This document shows, one piece after another, positions 26,624-36,304 of a stretch of DNA of 64,000 nt; position 1 is the first letter of the stretch, and the number at the start of each line of letters is the position of its first letter. The translations under genes were made by a program, and so were the position numbers. The notes below the pieces were generated by a model. It saw nothing but the letters and a program-made list of their open reading frames with translations, had not been told where the DNA came from and did not search any database. Origin of the DNA: Tenuifilum thalassicum (GTDB taxonomy: Bacteria > Bacteroidota > Bacteroidia > Bacteroidales > Tenuifilaceae); NCBI RefSeq assembly GCF_013265555.1, contig NZ_CP041345.1, positions 1,658,581 to 1,722,580 of the forward strand. The letters run 5' to 3'.

Positions 26624-28012
26624 TTACCTATTGAGGTAAATATGGAATTCCCATGGTTTCAGTGTTAGCTTTTGTTCCTTTGAAAACTCTGCAGGGATAT
26701 TGCTAAAATAGTCAACATACGGGGTGTTCAGGTGAGCGTCGCCGGTAAACTCAAAGGTCTGCTCTGCTGGCGAAAGGTTGAAGACCGCAAATAGCTTTTG
26801 GGACTCATTAATGCGTGTAAATGCAAATATGGAGCTATCGGCGGTAGTAGTAATGCGGAAAATATCGGCACCCTTTTCGCCAGCATCAAGCACGCTTGCA
26901 TTTTTCTTAAGTGCTGTAAGCTTCTTATAGAGCTCTGTCATGTTCAATGAATCCGACCAATCGATTTGGTCCTTATCAAAAAACTTTAACCTACGGTTAA
27001 AACCTACTTCCTGCCCGCTATAGATAAGGGGCATACCATCAAGTACAAAAGTGAGAGCCGCCATGGTTTTAACAGCATTACCCATTCGTTCAAATTCGGT
27101 TCCATTCCACGAATTTTCATCGTGATTGGTAATAAAGTTCATTTTTATGGTATTCTTCGGATAGGTTGCCGCTTTCTTGAGGAGGTATTGTTCAAGGTCG
27201 GCTACAGTTTTTGAGCCCTGAGCAATTGAGTTAAGGATATGATGACACTCCCAGGCATAATCGGCATCGAAGGCAAATTTTTGAAGTTCAGGTTTTTCTG
27301 CCTCGGCAAGCATAAAAATGGGTTTGCCAAGCTTATTAAGCTCTTTGCGAGCCTCGTTCCAAAAATCGGTGGGAACCTCTCCTGCCACATCACAACGAAA
27401 TCCATCAAGGTCGATATCCTTTATCCAATACTTAAGCATATCAATCATGTAGCGGCGTAATTCCGGTTTTGAGTAGTCCAGCTTGGCCACATCGGTCCAA
27501 TCGAATGGTGAAACCACATTGCCTGATGAATCCCTAACATACCAATCGGGATGTTCGCTAATAAGCACTGCATCGTGGGCTGTATGATTAGCAACAACAT
27601 CGATTATCACCTTCATTCCTAGCTCATGCGCCTTGCTTACAACCGATTTGAAATCGTCAAGCGTACCAAATTCGGGATTTATTCCATAGTAATCCTTAAC
27701 TGAGTAGTAACTGCCTAAACTTCCTTTACGATTTTCCACTCCAATAGGATGAATAGGCATAAACCAAAGAATATCCACTCCAAGGTCTTTTAGTCGGGGC
27801 AGGTGTTGCTCAAAAGCCTTAAATGTTCCTTCGGGAGTAAACTGTCTAACATTAACCTCGTAAATAGTTGAGTTGTAAACCCAATCGGCATGTTCTACCT
27901 TGAAAGGTTCAACCTCTTTGGGTTGCTGCTTGCACGATGCAATTGATAACGTTGCTGCAATTATAGCAACGTAAATCAGATTCCGGAACCTGAAAAAATG
28001 CTTTTTTCTCAT
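26624..28012 (-). CDS. GH13 alpha-amylase family lipoprotein
   Basis: A 462-residue glycoside hydrolase of family 13. A lipoprotein signal ends in LSIASC (Cys about 27), so it is anchored in an envelope membrane. The TIM barrel (about 45-370) shows the four conserved GH13 regions: DVVANHT, DGFRCDVAG (nucleophile Asp), an acid/base Glu in MLAEAEKPE, and ITNHDENSW. A short beta C-domain follows. No starch-binding domain or sus genes are near, so the exact alpha-glucan is unknown. It is a single gene with its own terminator. Confidence 0.9.
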   Translation of the reverse strand: MRKKHFFRFRNLIYVAIIAATLSIASCKQQPKEVEPFKVEHADWVYNSTIYEVNVRQFTPEGTFKAFEQHLPRLKDLGVDILWFMPIHPIGVENRKGSLGSYYSVKDYYGINPEFGTLDDFKSVVSKAHELGMKVIIDVVANHTAHDAVLISEHPDWYVRDSSGNVVSPFDWTDVAKLDYSKPELRRYMIDMLKYWIKDIDLDGFRCDVAGEVPTDFWNEARKELNKLGKPIFMLAEAEKPELQKFAFDADYAWECHHILNSIAQGSKTVADLEQYLLKKAATYPKNTIKMNFITNHDENSWNGTEFERMGNAVKTMAALTFVLDGMPLIYSGQEVGFNRRLKFFDKDQIDWSDSLNMTELYKKLTALKKNASVLDAGEKGADIFRITTTADSSIFAFTRINESQKLFAVFNLSPAEQTFEFTGDAHLNTPYVDYFSNIPAEFSKEQKLTLKPWEFHIYLNR

Positions 28013-28193
28013 GATTTATCTATTTTGTTGATATTAGTTTATCAGTTTTCACACGTTTGCGATTAAAAAATGCCCATAACCAGGGGCTTTTGCTAATATA
28101 GCTATATTTTTAAAGCATTAGTTTTATATTTTACAAAAAACTTGTAAATTGCTTGTATTATAAAAATTATCTAACCTAAAATCGAACAAAACG

Positions 28194-28793
28194 ATGAAAC
28201 TAAAAGTTGTTTATCAGGGGCGATACTCAAGAGCTGAGTTGCTTCTTCGTACATTTCTCGGATGGTTATACATTTATTTACCTCATGGTTTTTTACTGAT
28301 TTTTGTTACGCTTTGGGCGCAAATTCTACAAATCATAGCTTTTTGGGCAATTCTCTTTACAGGTAAGTACCCCAAAAGTTTATTTGACTTTCAGGTTGGC
28401 CTAATGCGTTGGAATTTAAGGCTAAATGCCAGGATCTATAACATCTCGGATGGATACCCTGCATTTGGCATAAATGCAACCGATGAGTACACATCGCTTG
28501 AGGTTGAGTATCCTGAAAAGGTAAGCAGAGGCTTAATGCTAGTTCGATTCTTTTTTGGATGGTTGTATGTTTATATTCCCCATTTCTTTATCCTTGCTTT
28601 CCGTGGTTTCTTTGTTAACATTCTAGTTTTCTTTGCTTGGTTTGTGGTGCTATTTACAGGAAAATATCCTCAAGAATTTCACAACTGGGTTGTTGGACAG
28701 CTTAGATGGATGACCCGTGTAGGACTTTATATGAGCTATATGACCGACGAATATCCAGCCTTTACAGGCGATGAGCTACCTAACGAAAAATAA
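28194..28793 (+). CDS. DUF4389 membrane protein with two internal repeats
   Basis: A 199-residue membrane protein containing two copies of a unit of about 95 residues. Each has SRxxLLxRxFxGWLYxYxPHxF, a membrane hairpin and a LFTGKYPxxxxxxxVGxxRW ending, which is the DUF4389 pattern. The repeats begin near residues 9 and 110. The function is unknown. It is followed by a terminator at 28815-28849, so it is monocistronic. Confidence 0.75.
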   Translation: MKLKVVYQGRYSRAELLLRTFLGWLYIYLPHGFLLIFVTLWAQILQIIAFWAILFTGKYPKSLFDFQVGLMRWNLRLNARIYNISDGYPAFGINATDEYTSLEVEYPEKVSRGLMLVRFFFGWLYVYIPHFFILAFRGFFVNILVFFAWFVVLFTGKYPQEFHNWVVGQLRWMTRVGLYMSYMTDEYPAFTGDELPNEK

Positions 28794-28814
28794 GAAAATT
28801 TTTCACTAATTTAG

Positions 28815-28849
28815 CACAGGCATCGTATTTAATACTTTGCCTGTTTTTT
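28815..28849 (+). terminator. Rho-independent terminator after DUF4389 gene
   Basis: ACAGGC (28816-28821) pairs with GCCTGT (28839-28844), with an inner GTATT/AATAC stem, followed by TTTTTT. Confidence 0.75.
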
Positions 28850-28873
28850 ATGTACTAGTAAAATCTAAATGCC

Positions 28874-29359
28874 ATGGAGTTTTATCCTATACCCCAACCC
28901 GATGAAGTAAGCGATATAGAAAAAGATGATGCAATGGGGGCATACTTTATGATGTTTGCCACAACAGGACTTGGTCTTCCACTCCCCATCATTAATCTTA
29001 TTGCATCAATTATTTACTACTATTTAAACCGTTCTAAAGGTAGGTTTGTGCAGTTCCACTCTTTACAATCGCTTTACTCGCAAATACCAGTTACACTGCT
29101 AAACAGCGCACTTGTCATCTGGGCTATTATAAACCTTGTAAATGATACCCCATTCACAAACACCTTTTGGGGACTGGTTATCACGGCTGGTATCTTTAAC
29201 ATAATCTATTTCATATTCAGCATAATTGCTGCAGTAAAGGCTAAAAAGGGGCGTTTCTTCTACTTTCTCTTTTTTGGAAAACTTGCTTACATTCAGGCAT
29301 ACAAGAAAATGCCAACAAACGAAAATGTTAAAGTTAATTTGAATAAGCCACCTTTATAG
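28874..29359 (+). CDS. DUF4870/Tic20-like membrane protein
   Basis: A 161-residue protein with about three transmembrane helices (about 25-55, 75-95, 103-130) and a FVQFHSLQSLYSQIP segment between them that fits the DUF4870 pattern of hydrophobic proteins with a charged loop (compare F..HA.Q). The function is unknown. It is followed at 11 bases by the M48 protease gene, so the two are probably co-transcribed. Confidence 0.65.
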   Translation: MEFYPIPQPDEVSDIEKDDAMGAYFMMFATTGLGLPLPIINLIASIIYYYLNRSKGRFVQFHSLQSLYSQIPVTLLNSALVIWAIINLVNDTPFTNTFWGLVITAGIFNIIYFIFSIIAAVKAKKGRFFYFLFFGKLAYIQAYKKMPTNENVKVNLNKPPL

Positions 29360-29370
29360 AACCATACTGC

Positions 29371-30156
29371 ATGAGAAAAGTATTTATTGAACTGATTATT
29401 CTGATTGCTGCTGGAGTGCTTTTATGGATAATTTTTTCCAAAACAGTTAGCATTCCAGAAAAACCTGCATTAATATCAGTTGAAAAAGAGATTGAGATTG
29501 GTAAAAGGATTAAAGAAGATTTACTCCAACTTAACGGTTTTACTACTATAAGTAACCGTAAAATAGATTCAATTTTTAAGAACCTTTCCGACACTTTAGA
29601 GCTATACCTTCCTGATAATCAGTTTAAATACAACTTCATAATAGTAGATTCTGATATCATAAACGCATTTGCTATTCCTGGAGGATATATTGCCATAACA
29701 AAAGGTCTGATAAATTATTGCAACACAAACGATGAGCTATTAGCAGTTATTGGGCACGAAATTGGTCATATTGAAAATCGACATGTTATAAACAGGTTGA
29801 TTAGAGACCTTGGCATTTCTCTTCTTTTATCGAATGATAAATATGTTGGAAGCGAAGTTGCCAAAATGCTATTTACACAAAGCTTTAACAGAAAACAAGA
29901 AGAGCTAGCCGATTCATACTCTTGTACATTTTTAGAACGATTAGGTTTAGAACCCAGAACATTAGCTTCGTTCCTTCGAAGATTAATGGAGCAGGATGAA
30001 AACATATCCGATAACTTTGAAATCGTTTCATCACATCCAAGTATGACGAAAAGGATAAGAATGATACTTAATTACAAAGAGTCAAAAATTAAAAATTCCA
30101 AACACTTTAATTTTAACTTCTTGAAAATTATAAAACAAGAATTGAATAATGTGTAG
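29371..30156 (+). CDS. M48 family zinc metalloprotease
   Basis: A 261-residue protease with an N-terminal membrane helix (about 7-24), a zinc motif in VIGHEIGHIENRH (HExxH, about residues 129-133) and the third ligand Glu in EELADSYS. This arrangement matches the M48 (HtpX/BepA-like) family, which degrades or helps fold envelope proteins. It overlaps the following gene by 8 bases, so translation is likely coupled. Confidence 0.85.
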   Translation: MRKVFIELIILIAAGVLLWIIFSKTVSIPEKPALISVEKEIEIGKRIKEDLLQLNGFTTISNRKIDSIFKNLSDTLELYLPDNQFKYNFIIVDSDIINAFAIPGGYIAITKGLINYCNTNDELLAVIGHEIGHIENRHVINRLIRDLGISLLLSNDKYVGSEVAKMLFTQSFNRKQEELADSYSCTFLERLGLEPRTLASFLRRLMEQDENISDNFEIVSSHPSMTKRIRMILNYKESKIKNSKHFNFNFLKIIKQELNNV

Positions 30157-30571
30157 TATAACTATTATTAGACCCAAGAACGAAAAGTATTATAGTGAAG
30201 GTAAACTTAAAATCACTATAGACGGTGAAACGGTTGGTAAGATTTACCAAGGTGAAAAGCTAACCCTTGAACTTTCTGGCAGTGAACACACCCTAAGGGC
30301 GACAACCGTTCTAAAAATGGGAAGCAGAACAATTACCCTTAAAGGGGATGAACAAAAAGAGATTGAAGTAAAAGTTAACCCAAACTTTAACTTTTCACCT
30401 CAAATGGCTATTACGCAGATACCATTATTTACTATTCTTTGGATGCGATTTGAAAACATTTGGATAAAATCATCACTCGCGTTAGTTGCAGGTTTTATCA
30501 TTATCTTTTTTGTAAGAATGCTTTTAAAAGGAAGAACCGAAGCCATTCTGATTAAGGAGATAAACAAATAA
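30149..30571 (+). CDS. Unknown protein with PEGA-like domain and C-terminal membrane helix
   Basis: A 140-residue protein. Residues 1-90 form a beta-rich domain with DGETVGKIYQGEKLTLEL, which looks like a PEGA-type or similar small beta fold. A helix at about 105-125 (SSLALVAGFIIIFFVRMLL) follows. The start ATG overlaps the M48 stop. No family assignment is firm. Its coupling suggests a partner or membrane tether for the protease. Confidence 0.55.
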   Translation: MCSITIIRPKNEKYYSEGKLKITIDGETVGKIYQGEKLTLELSGSEHTLRATTVLKMGSRTITLKGDEQKEIEVKVNPNFNFSPQMAITQIPLFTILWMRFENIWIKSSLALVAGFIIIFFVRMLLKGRTEAILIKEINK

Positions 30572-30587
30572 ATGCTATATAACGAAA

Positions 30588-30630
30588 AAAGCGAATAGTT
30601 CTTGGGTTTCAAACTATTCGCTTTATTTTT
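30588..30630. terminator. Bidirectional rho-independent terminator
   Basis: AAAGCGAATAGTT (30588-30600) pairs perfectly with AACTATTCGCTTT (30612-30624) around an 11-base loop, with T-rich sequence on both flanks. It separates the convergent M48 unit and sucD. Confidence 0.85.
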
Positions 30631-30646
30631 TATACTAAAGTTTTTT

Positions 30647-31519
30647 TTACTTGAGAGCCTCTTTCATTGTTTGGCCTATATTGGCAGGCGATTCAACTAC
30701 ATGAATTCCGCATTCACGCATAATCTTCATTTTAGCAGCAGCAGTATCATCGGCACCGCCAATTATAGCACCCGCATGCCCCATACGGCGACCTTTAGGT
30801 GCAGTTTGCCCTGCAATAAAACCAACTACAGGTTTAGTTCCATTCTCCTTAATCCAGCGAGCAGCATCGGTTTCCATGCTACCACCAATTTCGCCAATCA
30901 TAACAATTCCGTGTGTATCGGGGTCGGCCATAAGTAGTTTAACGGCATCAAGGGTTGTAGTTCCAATAATGGGGTCGCCACCAATTCCTATACAGGTACT
31001 TTGACCCAGTCCTAGTTTGGTAAGCTGGTCAACAGCCTCATAGGTTAATGTACCAGAACGTGAAACCACGCCAATGTGACCCTTTTTGTGAATAAAACCT
31101 GGCATAATACCAACCTTAGCCTCCTCGGGTGTTATTACACCCGGGCAGTTTGGTCCTACCAACCGGGTTTCGGGGTAATCGGCAAGGTAATGTTTCACCT
31201 TAACCATATCGTTTGTGGGGATGCCCTCGGTAATGCAAACTATCACCTTAATACCTGCAGCAGCAGCCTCCATTATACCATCGGCAGCAAAAGCAGGCGG
31301 AACAAAAATAACCGAAACATCGGCACTTGTTTCCTTAACGGCTTCGGCAACGGTATTAAATACTGGCCTATCCAAATGGGTTTGTCCACCCTTTCCAGGT
31401 GTTACACCACCTACCACATTTGTGCCATACTCAATCATCTGCGATGCATGAAAAGTGCCCTCACCTCCGGTAAAGCCTTGAACTATTACACGTGAGTTTT
31501 TATTGACTAATACGCTCAT
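30647..31519 (-). CDS. sucD: Succinyl-CoA synthetase alpha subunit
   Basis: The alpha subunit of succinate-CoA ligase, which interconverts succinyl-CoA and succinate with formation of ATP or GTP. At 290 residues it is full length. It has [11 protein letters not shown] near the CoA-binding N-terminus, GPNCPGVI, and the phosphohistidine region [10 protein letters not shown] at about residue 245. The beta subunit sucC is not adjacent in this window. It diverges from the malic enzyme gene across about 200 bases, which places two C4 acid enzymes side by side. Confidence 0.93.
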   Translation of the reverse strand: MSVLVNKNSRVIVQGFTGGEGTFHASQMIEYGTNVVGGVTPGKGGQTHLDRPVFNTVAEAVKETSADVSVIFVPPAFAADGIMEAAAAGIKVIVCITEGIPTNDMVKVKHYLADYPETRLVGPNCPGVITPEEAKVGIMPGFIHKKGHIGVVSRSGTLTYEAVDQLTKLGLGQSTCIGIGGDPIIGTTTLDAVKLLMADPDTHGIVMIGEIGGSMETDAARWIKENGTKPVVGFIAGQTAPKGRRMGHAGAIIGGADDTAAAKMKIMRECGIHVVESPANIGQTMKEALK

Positions 31520-31544
31520 ATATCGATATTTGTTTAACTAAATA

Positions 31545-31577
31545 CAAAATTAATACAACAATGATTCCGACTTCAAA
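31545..31577 (-). promoter_or_regulatory. Candidate sucD promoter
   Basis: Minus strand: TTTG at 31577-31574, a 21-base gap, then TAATTTTG at 31552-31545, a perfect TAnnTTTG match. It lies 26 bases before the sucD start. This fits the Bacteroidota primary sigma factor pattern. Confidence 0.55.
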
Positions 31578-31720
31578 CCTACACTTTTTTATCAAAAATA
31601 GCAATAAAAAAATGTTTTGTAAAACATATTGAAAAAACTCGATTATTTAATTTGAATTTGTAACTTGTGTTGAAAATTGAACAACAAATTTGAATTTAAC
31701 CAACTAAAAATAAAACCAAT

Positions 31721-33181
31721 ATGGGTAAGGTAAATATTAAACTCGAGCGTCTTGGCGAAATGTTCCCAGAAAGTTGGAACGAAGAACAACGTGCCAAAGG
31801 GAAAACACTATTTCTAAAACACCTAAGTGAGAATGCTCATCGCCACTATGGTGGTAAGATTCAAACCGTACCCAAAGCGCCAGTACCTGGATTTAACTGG
31901 TTTAACGTATGGTACACTCCTGGTGTGTCGAAGGTTTCAACAACCATAAGAGATAACAACGATGCTTCATTTGAGCTCACAAATAGGGGTAACCTAGTTG
32001 CTGTTGTAAGCGATTCTACTCGCGTATTAGGCGATGGCGACTGTACCCCTCCTGGTGGATTGGGAGTGATGGAAGGAAAAGCCTTTCTGATGAAATACCT
32101 AGGTGGAGTTGATGCTGTTGCTCTTTGTGTTGATAGTAAAGGTAAAGATGGGAAAAACGATCCCGATAAAATTATCGAGTTTGTGAAGATGTGCCAACAC
32201 AGCTTTGGGGCTGTAAACCTTGAGGACATTTCTCAACCCAACTGCTACAAGGTTCTTGATGTTCTTAGGGAAGAATGCGTAATACCCGTTTGGCACGATG
32301 ATGCCCAAGGCACTGCATGTGTTACACTAGCGGGCTTACTAAATGCATTAAAACTTACCCAAAAGAAGCTAAGCGATGTTCGTATTGTTTTTTATGGTGC
32401 AGGAGCATCAAACACAACCATAGCTCGCCTTATAATTGCCGATGGTGGCGACCCAAAGAAAATGGTAATGTTTGACTCAAAGGGAGCCCTTCATAAAAAC
32501 AGAGAGGATATTAAAGCCGATTCCCGTTTTTACCGCAAATGGGAGATATGCGAGCAAACCAACCCCGACTGCATAGAGACCATGGAGGAGGCCATGAAAG
32601 GTGCCGACGTGCTGATATCTCTCTCAAAACCTGGTCCCGATACCATTAAACAAGAATGGATAAGGCTAATGGCTAGCAAAGCCATAGTTTTTACCTGTGC
32701 TAACCCCGTTCCTGAGATTTACCCTTATGCTGCAAAAGAAGCAGGTGCATATATTGTGGCAACAGGACGTGGCGATTTTCCTAACCAGGTTAACAACTCT
32801 CTAGGCTTCCCTGGAATACTAAAAGGTGCGCTTCTTGTAAGAGCATCAAAAATTACCGATAACATGGCCATAGCTGCGGCACACTCACTGGCAAACTACG
32901 CGGAAAAGCGAGGTATTGACCCCGATAATATTGTTCCAACCATGGACGAGGCTGATGTATTCCCCGTTGAGGCAGCCGATGTGGCAGTTCAGGCTGTAAA
33001 GGATGGCGTGGCTCGTAAACCTATGACCTGGGACGAAGCATACGAAATTGCCAAAAGGGACATTGAGTATTCTCGCACTATGGTTAAATCGCTCCATGAA
33101 AATGGCTTTATTACCGACCCACCAGCAGAGATGCTTGAAGAAGCCCTTGAATGGACCATTAAGCAGATTGAAGGAAAATAA
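31721..33181 (+). CDS. Malic enzyme (oxaloacetate-decarboxylating, NAD(P)-dependent)
   Basis: A 486-residue malic enzyme that converts malate to pyruvate, CO2 and NAD(P)H. N-terminal malic domain: WYTPGVSKV and VVSDSTRVLGDG. Catalytic region: PVWHDDAQGTACVTLAGLLNAL. Rossmann domain: VFYGAGASNTTIARLI, then LISLSKPG and FTCANPVPEIYP. It is a little longer than the 420-residue bacterial MaeB core and has no phosphotransacetylase fusion. Cofactor choice cannot be read with confidence. It is followed by a heptamer-like repeat tract rather than a clean terminator. Confidence 0.88.
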   Translation: MGKVNIKLERLGEMFPESWNEEQRAKGKTLFLKHLSENAHRHYGGKIQTVPKAPVPGFNWFNVWYTPGVSKVSTTIRDNNDASFELTNRGNLVAVVSDSTRVLGDGDCTPPGGLGVMEGKAFLMKYLGGVDAVALCVDSKGKDGKNDPDKIIEFVKMCQHSFGAVNLEDISQPNCYKVLDVLREECVIPVWHDDAQGTACVTLAGLLNALKLTQKKLSDVRIVFYGAGASNTTIARLIIADGGDPKKMVMFDSKGALHKNREDIKADSRFYRKWEICEQTNPDCIETMEEAMKGADVLISLSKPGPDTIKQEWIRLMASKAIVFTCANPVPEIYPYAAKEAGAYIVATGRGDFPNQVNNSLGFPGILKGALLVRASKITDNMAIAAAHSLANYAEKRGIDPDNIVPTMDEADVFPVEAADVAVQAVKDGVARKPMTWDEAYEIAKRDIEYSRTMVKSLHENGFITDPPAEMLEEALEWTIKQIEGK

Positions 33182-33183
33182 TG

Positions 33184-33250
33184 ATGAAGGATAAAGGTTA
33201 AAGGATTAAGGGTAAAGGATTAAGGATTAAGGATAAAGGGTAAAGGATTT
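33184..33250 (+). repeat. Degenerate GGATAAA/GGATTAA heptamer tract
   Basis: About nine tandem, imperfect 7-base units of the type AAGGATAA, AAGGTTAA, AGGGTAA run directly after the malic enzyme stop. The same unit recurs at 55198-55280 and, in reverse complement, at 60474-60528. Confidence 0.7.
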
Positions 33251-33338
33251 CTTGTCCTACATTGTTTAAATAAAGCAATTATCTATTCTTATTTGTTGGT
33301 ATAAAAGAGATTATTTTATGATAGGATAATGTATTGCT

Positions 33339-33390
33339 AAACAGGTTCGGCTTTGTTTCAAATATTAGTTGGCATGGCCGAACCCTGTTT
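33339..33390 (+). terminator. Hairpin between malic enzyme and SRAP genes (possible terminator)
   Basis: AAACAGGTTCGGC pairs with GCCGAACCCTGTTT with one bulged base and a 25-base loop. Only TTTT lies at the 3' foot, so terminator function is uncertain. Confidence 0.4.
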
Positions 33391-33434
33391 TGAAGGATGT
33401 AGCATCGGTTTGAAATTTTTTCGGCATAAATCAT

Positions 33435-34160
33435 ATGTGTTTCACACTTAGCATACAGGTTGAAAAACATCGACTTGAGAAGGTATTAAATGCCAAGTTC
33501 AGCGTTGATTATCGCTTTGAACCATTCTACTTTGTTTCTGCATTCGATTTTCCTACAATTCCAGTTTTATCCTCCCAAAAACCAGACATTTTTACGCCCA
33601 TGACCTGGGGCTTGATACCACATTGGATTAAAAGCTCATATGAAGCACAATCAATTAAGAGCAAAACACTTAATGCTCGATTTGAAAGTATTCTTGAAAA
33701 GCCATCGTTCAAACATTCGGCTAAAAACAACCGGTGTATTATTCCTGCAACTGGATTTTTTGAGTGGCAGCATATTGGCAGTAAAAAGATTCCATGGTTT
33801 ATAGCACCCCAAAAAGGCGAAATAATGCAACTTGCAGGAATTTATAGCACATGGACTAACCACGAAACAGGAGAAAATACAGATACATTTAGCATTATAA
33901 CAGTCCCTGCAAACCCTTTGCTTGAGAAGATACACAATACCAAAAAAAGAATGCCTGCAATACTAAAACCAGAGCTAGCCAAAGCATGGCTTGATTCAAA
34001 TTTAAAAACAAACAACTATTCAGAAATTTTAAAACCAATTGAACAGGAATACCTTAATGCCTACACCGTTTCACCAATTGTCTCAAATCCAAAAAATAAC
34101 AGGAATACTCCCGATGTATTAAAGCCCTACTCCTACCCAGAACAGCAATCGCTATTTTGA
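33435..34160 (+). CDS. SRAP protein (SOS response-associated peptidase, YedK/HMCES family)
   Basis: A 241-residue SRAP protein that shields abasic sites in single-stranded DNA by forming a thiazolidine link through Cys2. The start MCFTLS puts Cys directly after Met. Also present are LNARFESI (Asn and Arg of the DNA pocket), PATGFFEW (active-site Glu) and IHNTKKRMPAIL (the conserved His). The length is normal. It is followed at 56 bases by sfsA in the same direction. SRAP genes are often part of the SOS response, but I saw no LexA box. Confidence 0.87.
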   Translation: MCFTLSIQVEKHRLEKVLNAKFSVDYRFEPFYFVSAFDFPTIPVLSSQKPDIFTPMTWGLIPHWIKSSYEAQSIKSKTLNARFESILEKPSFKHSAKNNRCIIPATGFFEWQHIGSKKIPWFIAPQKGEIMQLAGIYSTWTNHETGENTDTFSIITVPANPLLEKIHNTKKRMPAILKPELAKAWLDSNLKTNNYSEILKPIEQEYLNAYTVSPIVSNPKNNRNTPDVLKPYSYPEQQSLF

Positions 34161-34216
34161 ACATCACCTCAATCAAATTGTTATTTTGGTGATTAAAACA
34201 AACAACATTTAAAAAT

Positions 34217-34909
34217 ATGATATTTCCTGAGCCTTTAATACATGGTAGACTAGTAAAACGTTACAAACGATTTTTAGCTGATATTATTCTTGATGACGGA
34301 CAACAGGTTACAGCTCATTGCACAAACTCAGGATCAATGAAAAGTTGTTTGGAGGATAATGCCGAAGTCTACATAAGCCGCAGTCCCAACCCAAACCGTA
34401 AGCTCCCATATACCTGGGAGATGATAAAAATAAATGGCGATTGGGTTGGAATTAATACATCGCATCCAAATAAAATCGCCTTTGATATATTACAATCCCA
34501 ATGGATAAAAGTGTTACCTGCATTTCAGCATCTCAAAAGAGAAGTAAAATACGACGATAGCCGTTTTGACGTTTATGGTGAGAGTAATGGCCAAAAGTGG
34601 TTTTTTGAAGTAAAAAACGTAACCTTAAAGGATGGCAATACTGCGCGATTCCCAGATGCAGTAACAACACGTGGACAAAAGCATCTTCAAACTCTTGTTA
34701 AGGCTAAATCAAACGGTTACCAAGTTGCAATGATTTACATAATTCAACGAACCGACGTTGAAGCATTTGCACCTGCATGGGACATCGATCCTGTATACTC
34801 AAACGAACTTGTAAAAGCAATTAATGCAGGGGTAAACATTTTCCCCATTCAGGTTAAGGTTACCCCTACAAGCATTGAACCAATAAAGATTTTACACCTA
34901 GATCTTTAA
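34217..34909 (+). CDS. sfsA: SfsA family DNA/RNA nuclease
   Basis: A 230-residue SfsA protein. PLIHGRLVKRYKRFLADI at the N-terminus, TAHCTNSGSMKSC and FFEVKNVTLKDG (the nuclease-like E-V-K core) match the family. SfsA was named for sugar fermentation stimulation but carries a nuclease fold and binds DNA. It overlaps the convergent TPR gene by 4 bases at the stop codons. Confidence 0.88.
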   Translation: MIFPEPLIHGRLVKRYKRFLADIILDDGQQVTAHCTNSGSMKSCLEDNAEVYISRSPNPNRKLPYTWEMIKINGDWVGINTSHPNKIAFDILQSQWIKVLPAFQHLKREVKYDDSRFDVYGESNGQKWFFEVKNVTLKDGNTARFPDAVTTRGQKHLQTLVKAKSNGYQVAMIYIIQRTDVEAFAPAWDIDPVYSNELVKAINAGVNIFPIQVKVTPTSIEPIKILHLDL

Positions 34910-36231
34910 AATTCTTCATTAAACAACTTGTTTTTGGATGTGTCGCTTAAGACTTTTTTAATATCCTCGTCCATAAAAAATTGTTCATACTTTATTCGCT
35001 CTTTATAATGCTGCACTTCTTGTTTAGCCCTACTAAGCTGGTCACTATCGTTGGCATAAGTTAACGTTGCAATACTATCGTATTTACTAACAATTTCATC
35101 AGCTGAAATATAATCCTTTTGATTCAATTTACACTGCAACAATTTACTCAAGCAATCAAGCTCTTTCTTTTTGTTCAGCTCCATTGCCTTGAGGTAATTT
35201 TTTTCAGCTAAATCGTATTTACTTCTCATTTTGAATACATCACCTAAACTCTCGTAGAATGTTGCAATTAAATCGTTAGGTGGGTAAAGGTTTTTAATAG
35301 TCCTTTCCAAAATATTAACTGCTAAATCACTCTCCCCAATATTGGTTAAGGTTTTTGCATAAACAAAGTTTAGAAGGTAATCGGAGCTATCTAATGAATA
35401 GGCCTTTTTAAGAACACTTTCAGCATCAAAGAAATAACCTTGGGCATGTAATGCCATTCCATAATATTTAAGTGTAAAGAAGGAAGAATCACCTAAAGCT
35501 GTAATTTGAGTAAAGGTTTTTAATGAGCTGCTATAATTCTTCATGTCGGACTCTAGCTTGCCTTTAAGCATTAGTAATGGTAAATAGGTGGAATCTTTTT
35601 GATAGGTTTCAAGCACCATTTCGTAAACAATTGAAGCTGGCACGTTACTAATCGTTAGCATTCTATAGTATTTTGTTGCAACTTCAATATCGTTTGGATT
35701 TAGATTATTGGCATTATAATATGCAGTTGTTGCTTCAATGTTTAATTTCATCTTTTTATACTGATCACCTAATAGGTCCCAATACTTTGCATTGGTAGAA
35801 TCTAGACCAACCAATGTTTTAAATTGTTGAAGGGCTTGATTATCATAAAGGCTTTTTTTGAGGAGTAATGCGTAATTCAACCTAAGCTGTTGATTTGTTG
35901 AATCAACCGAAAGAATCATCTTATACATTTCAATAGCCTTTGTTGGAATACCTGCATTCTCATAGCATCGTGCTAACCCCTTTAAGGCCCATAAACTATC
36001 AGCGCTATAAAGATTTTGATAACAGGTGATTGCGCTATCGTAAAGCTTTAGCCCTTCAAAAGCCATGGCTTTTAGCTGCAGAAGTTCTGTGTTCTGTTCC
36101 TGTTTATTGATTTGCTCTATTACCTCGGAATAACGGCCAAATGCAAAATTTGTTAGAATTTCGTTATTCGCTTGACCAAATAGTAATGTTGAAAAAATTA
36201 CTAATAGGAAAAAAGTTGCTAATCGTTTCAT
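34906..36231 (-). CDS. Secreted TPR repeat protein
   Basis: A 441-residue protein with a signal peptide (1-19, ending LLFGQ) and about ten tetratricopeptide repeats, for example YDSAITCYQNLYSADSLWA and YDLAEKNYLKAMELNKKK. It probably acts as a periplasmic protein scaffold. The reading frame is open up to 36354, but ATG 36231 is chosen because the signal peptide starts there and the extension would overlap the divergent gene. Partner unknown. Confidence 0.75.
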   Translation of the reverse strand: MKRLATFFLLVIFSTLLFGQANNEILTNFAFGRYSEVIEQINKQEQNTELLQLKAMAFEGLKLYDSAITCYQNLYSADSLWALKGLARCYENAGIPTKAIEMYKMILSVDSTNQQLRLNYALLLKKSLYDNQALQQFKTLVGLDSTNAKYWDLLGDQYKKMKLNIEATTAYYNANNLNPNDIEVATKYYRMLTISNVPASIVYEMVLETYQKDSTYLPLLMLKGKLESDMKNYSSSLKTFTQITALGDSSFFTLKYYGMALHAQGYFFDAESVLKKAYSLDSSDYLLNFVYAKTLTNIGESDLAVNILERTIKNLYPPNDLIATFYESLGDVFKMRSKYDLAEKNYLKAMELNKKKELDCLSKLLQCKLNQKDYISADEIVSKYDSIATLTYANDSDQLSRAKQEVQHYKERIKYEQFFMDEDIKKVLSDTSKNKLFNEEF

Positions 36232-36304
36232 TTTTAAATAATTTAGTTTTACAATTATTATTGTTACAATAAACGTGAATATAGTTAAATTTATTACTCC
36301 AACC

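Noticed and set aside
30647-31519. A complete sucCD operon
   Set aside because: Only sucD is present; the neighbouring genes are unrelated and terminators flank it.
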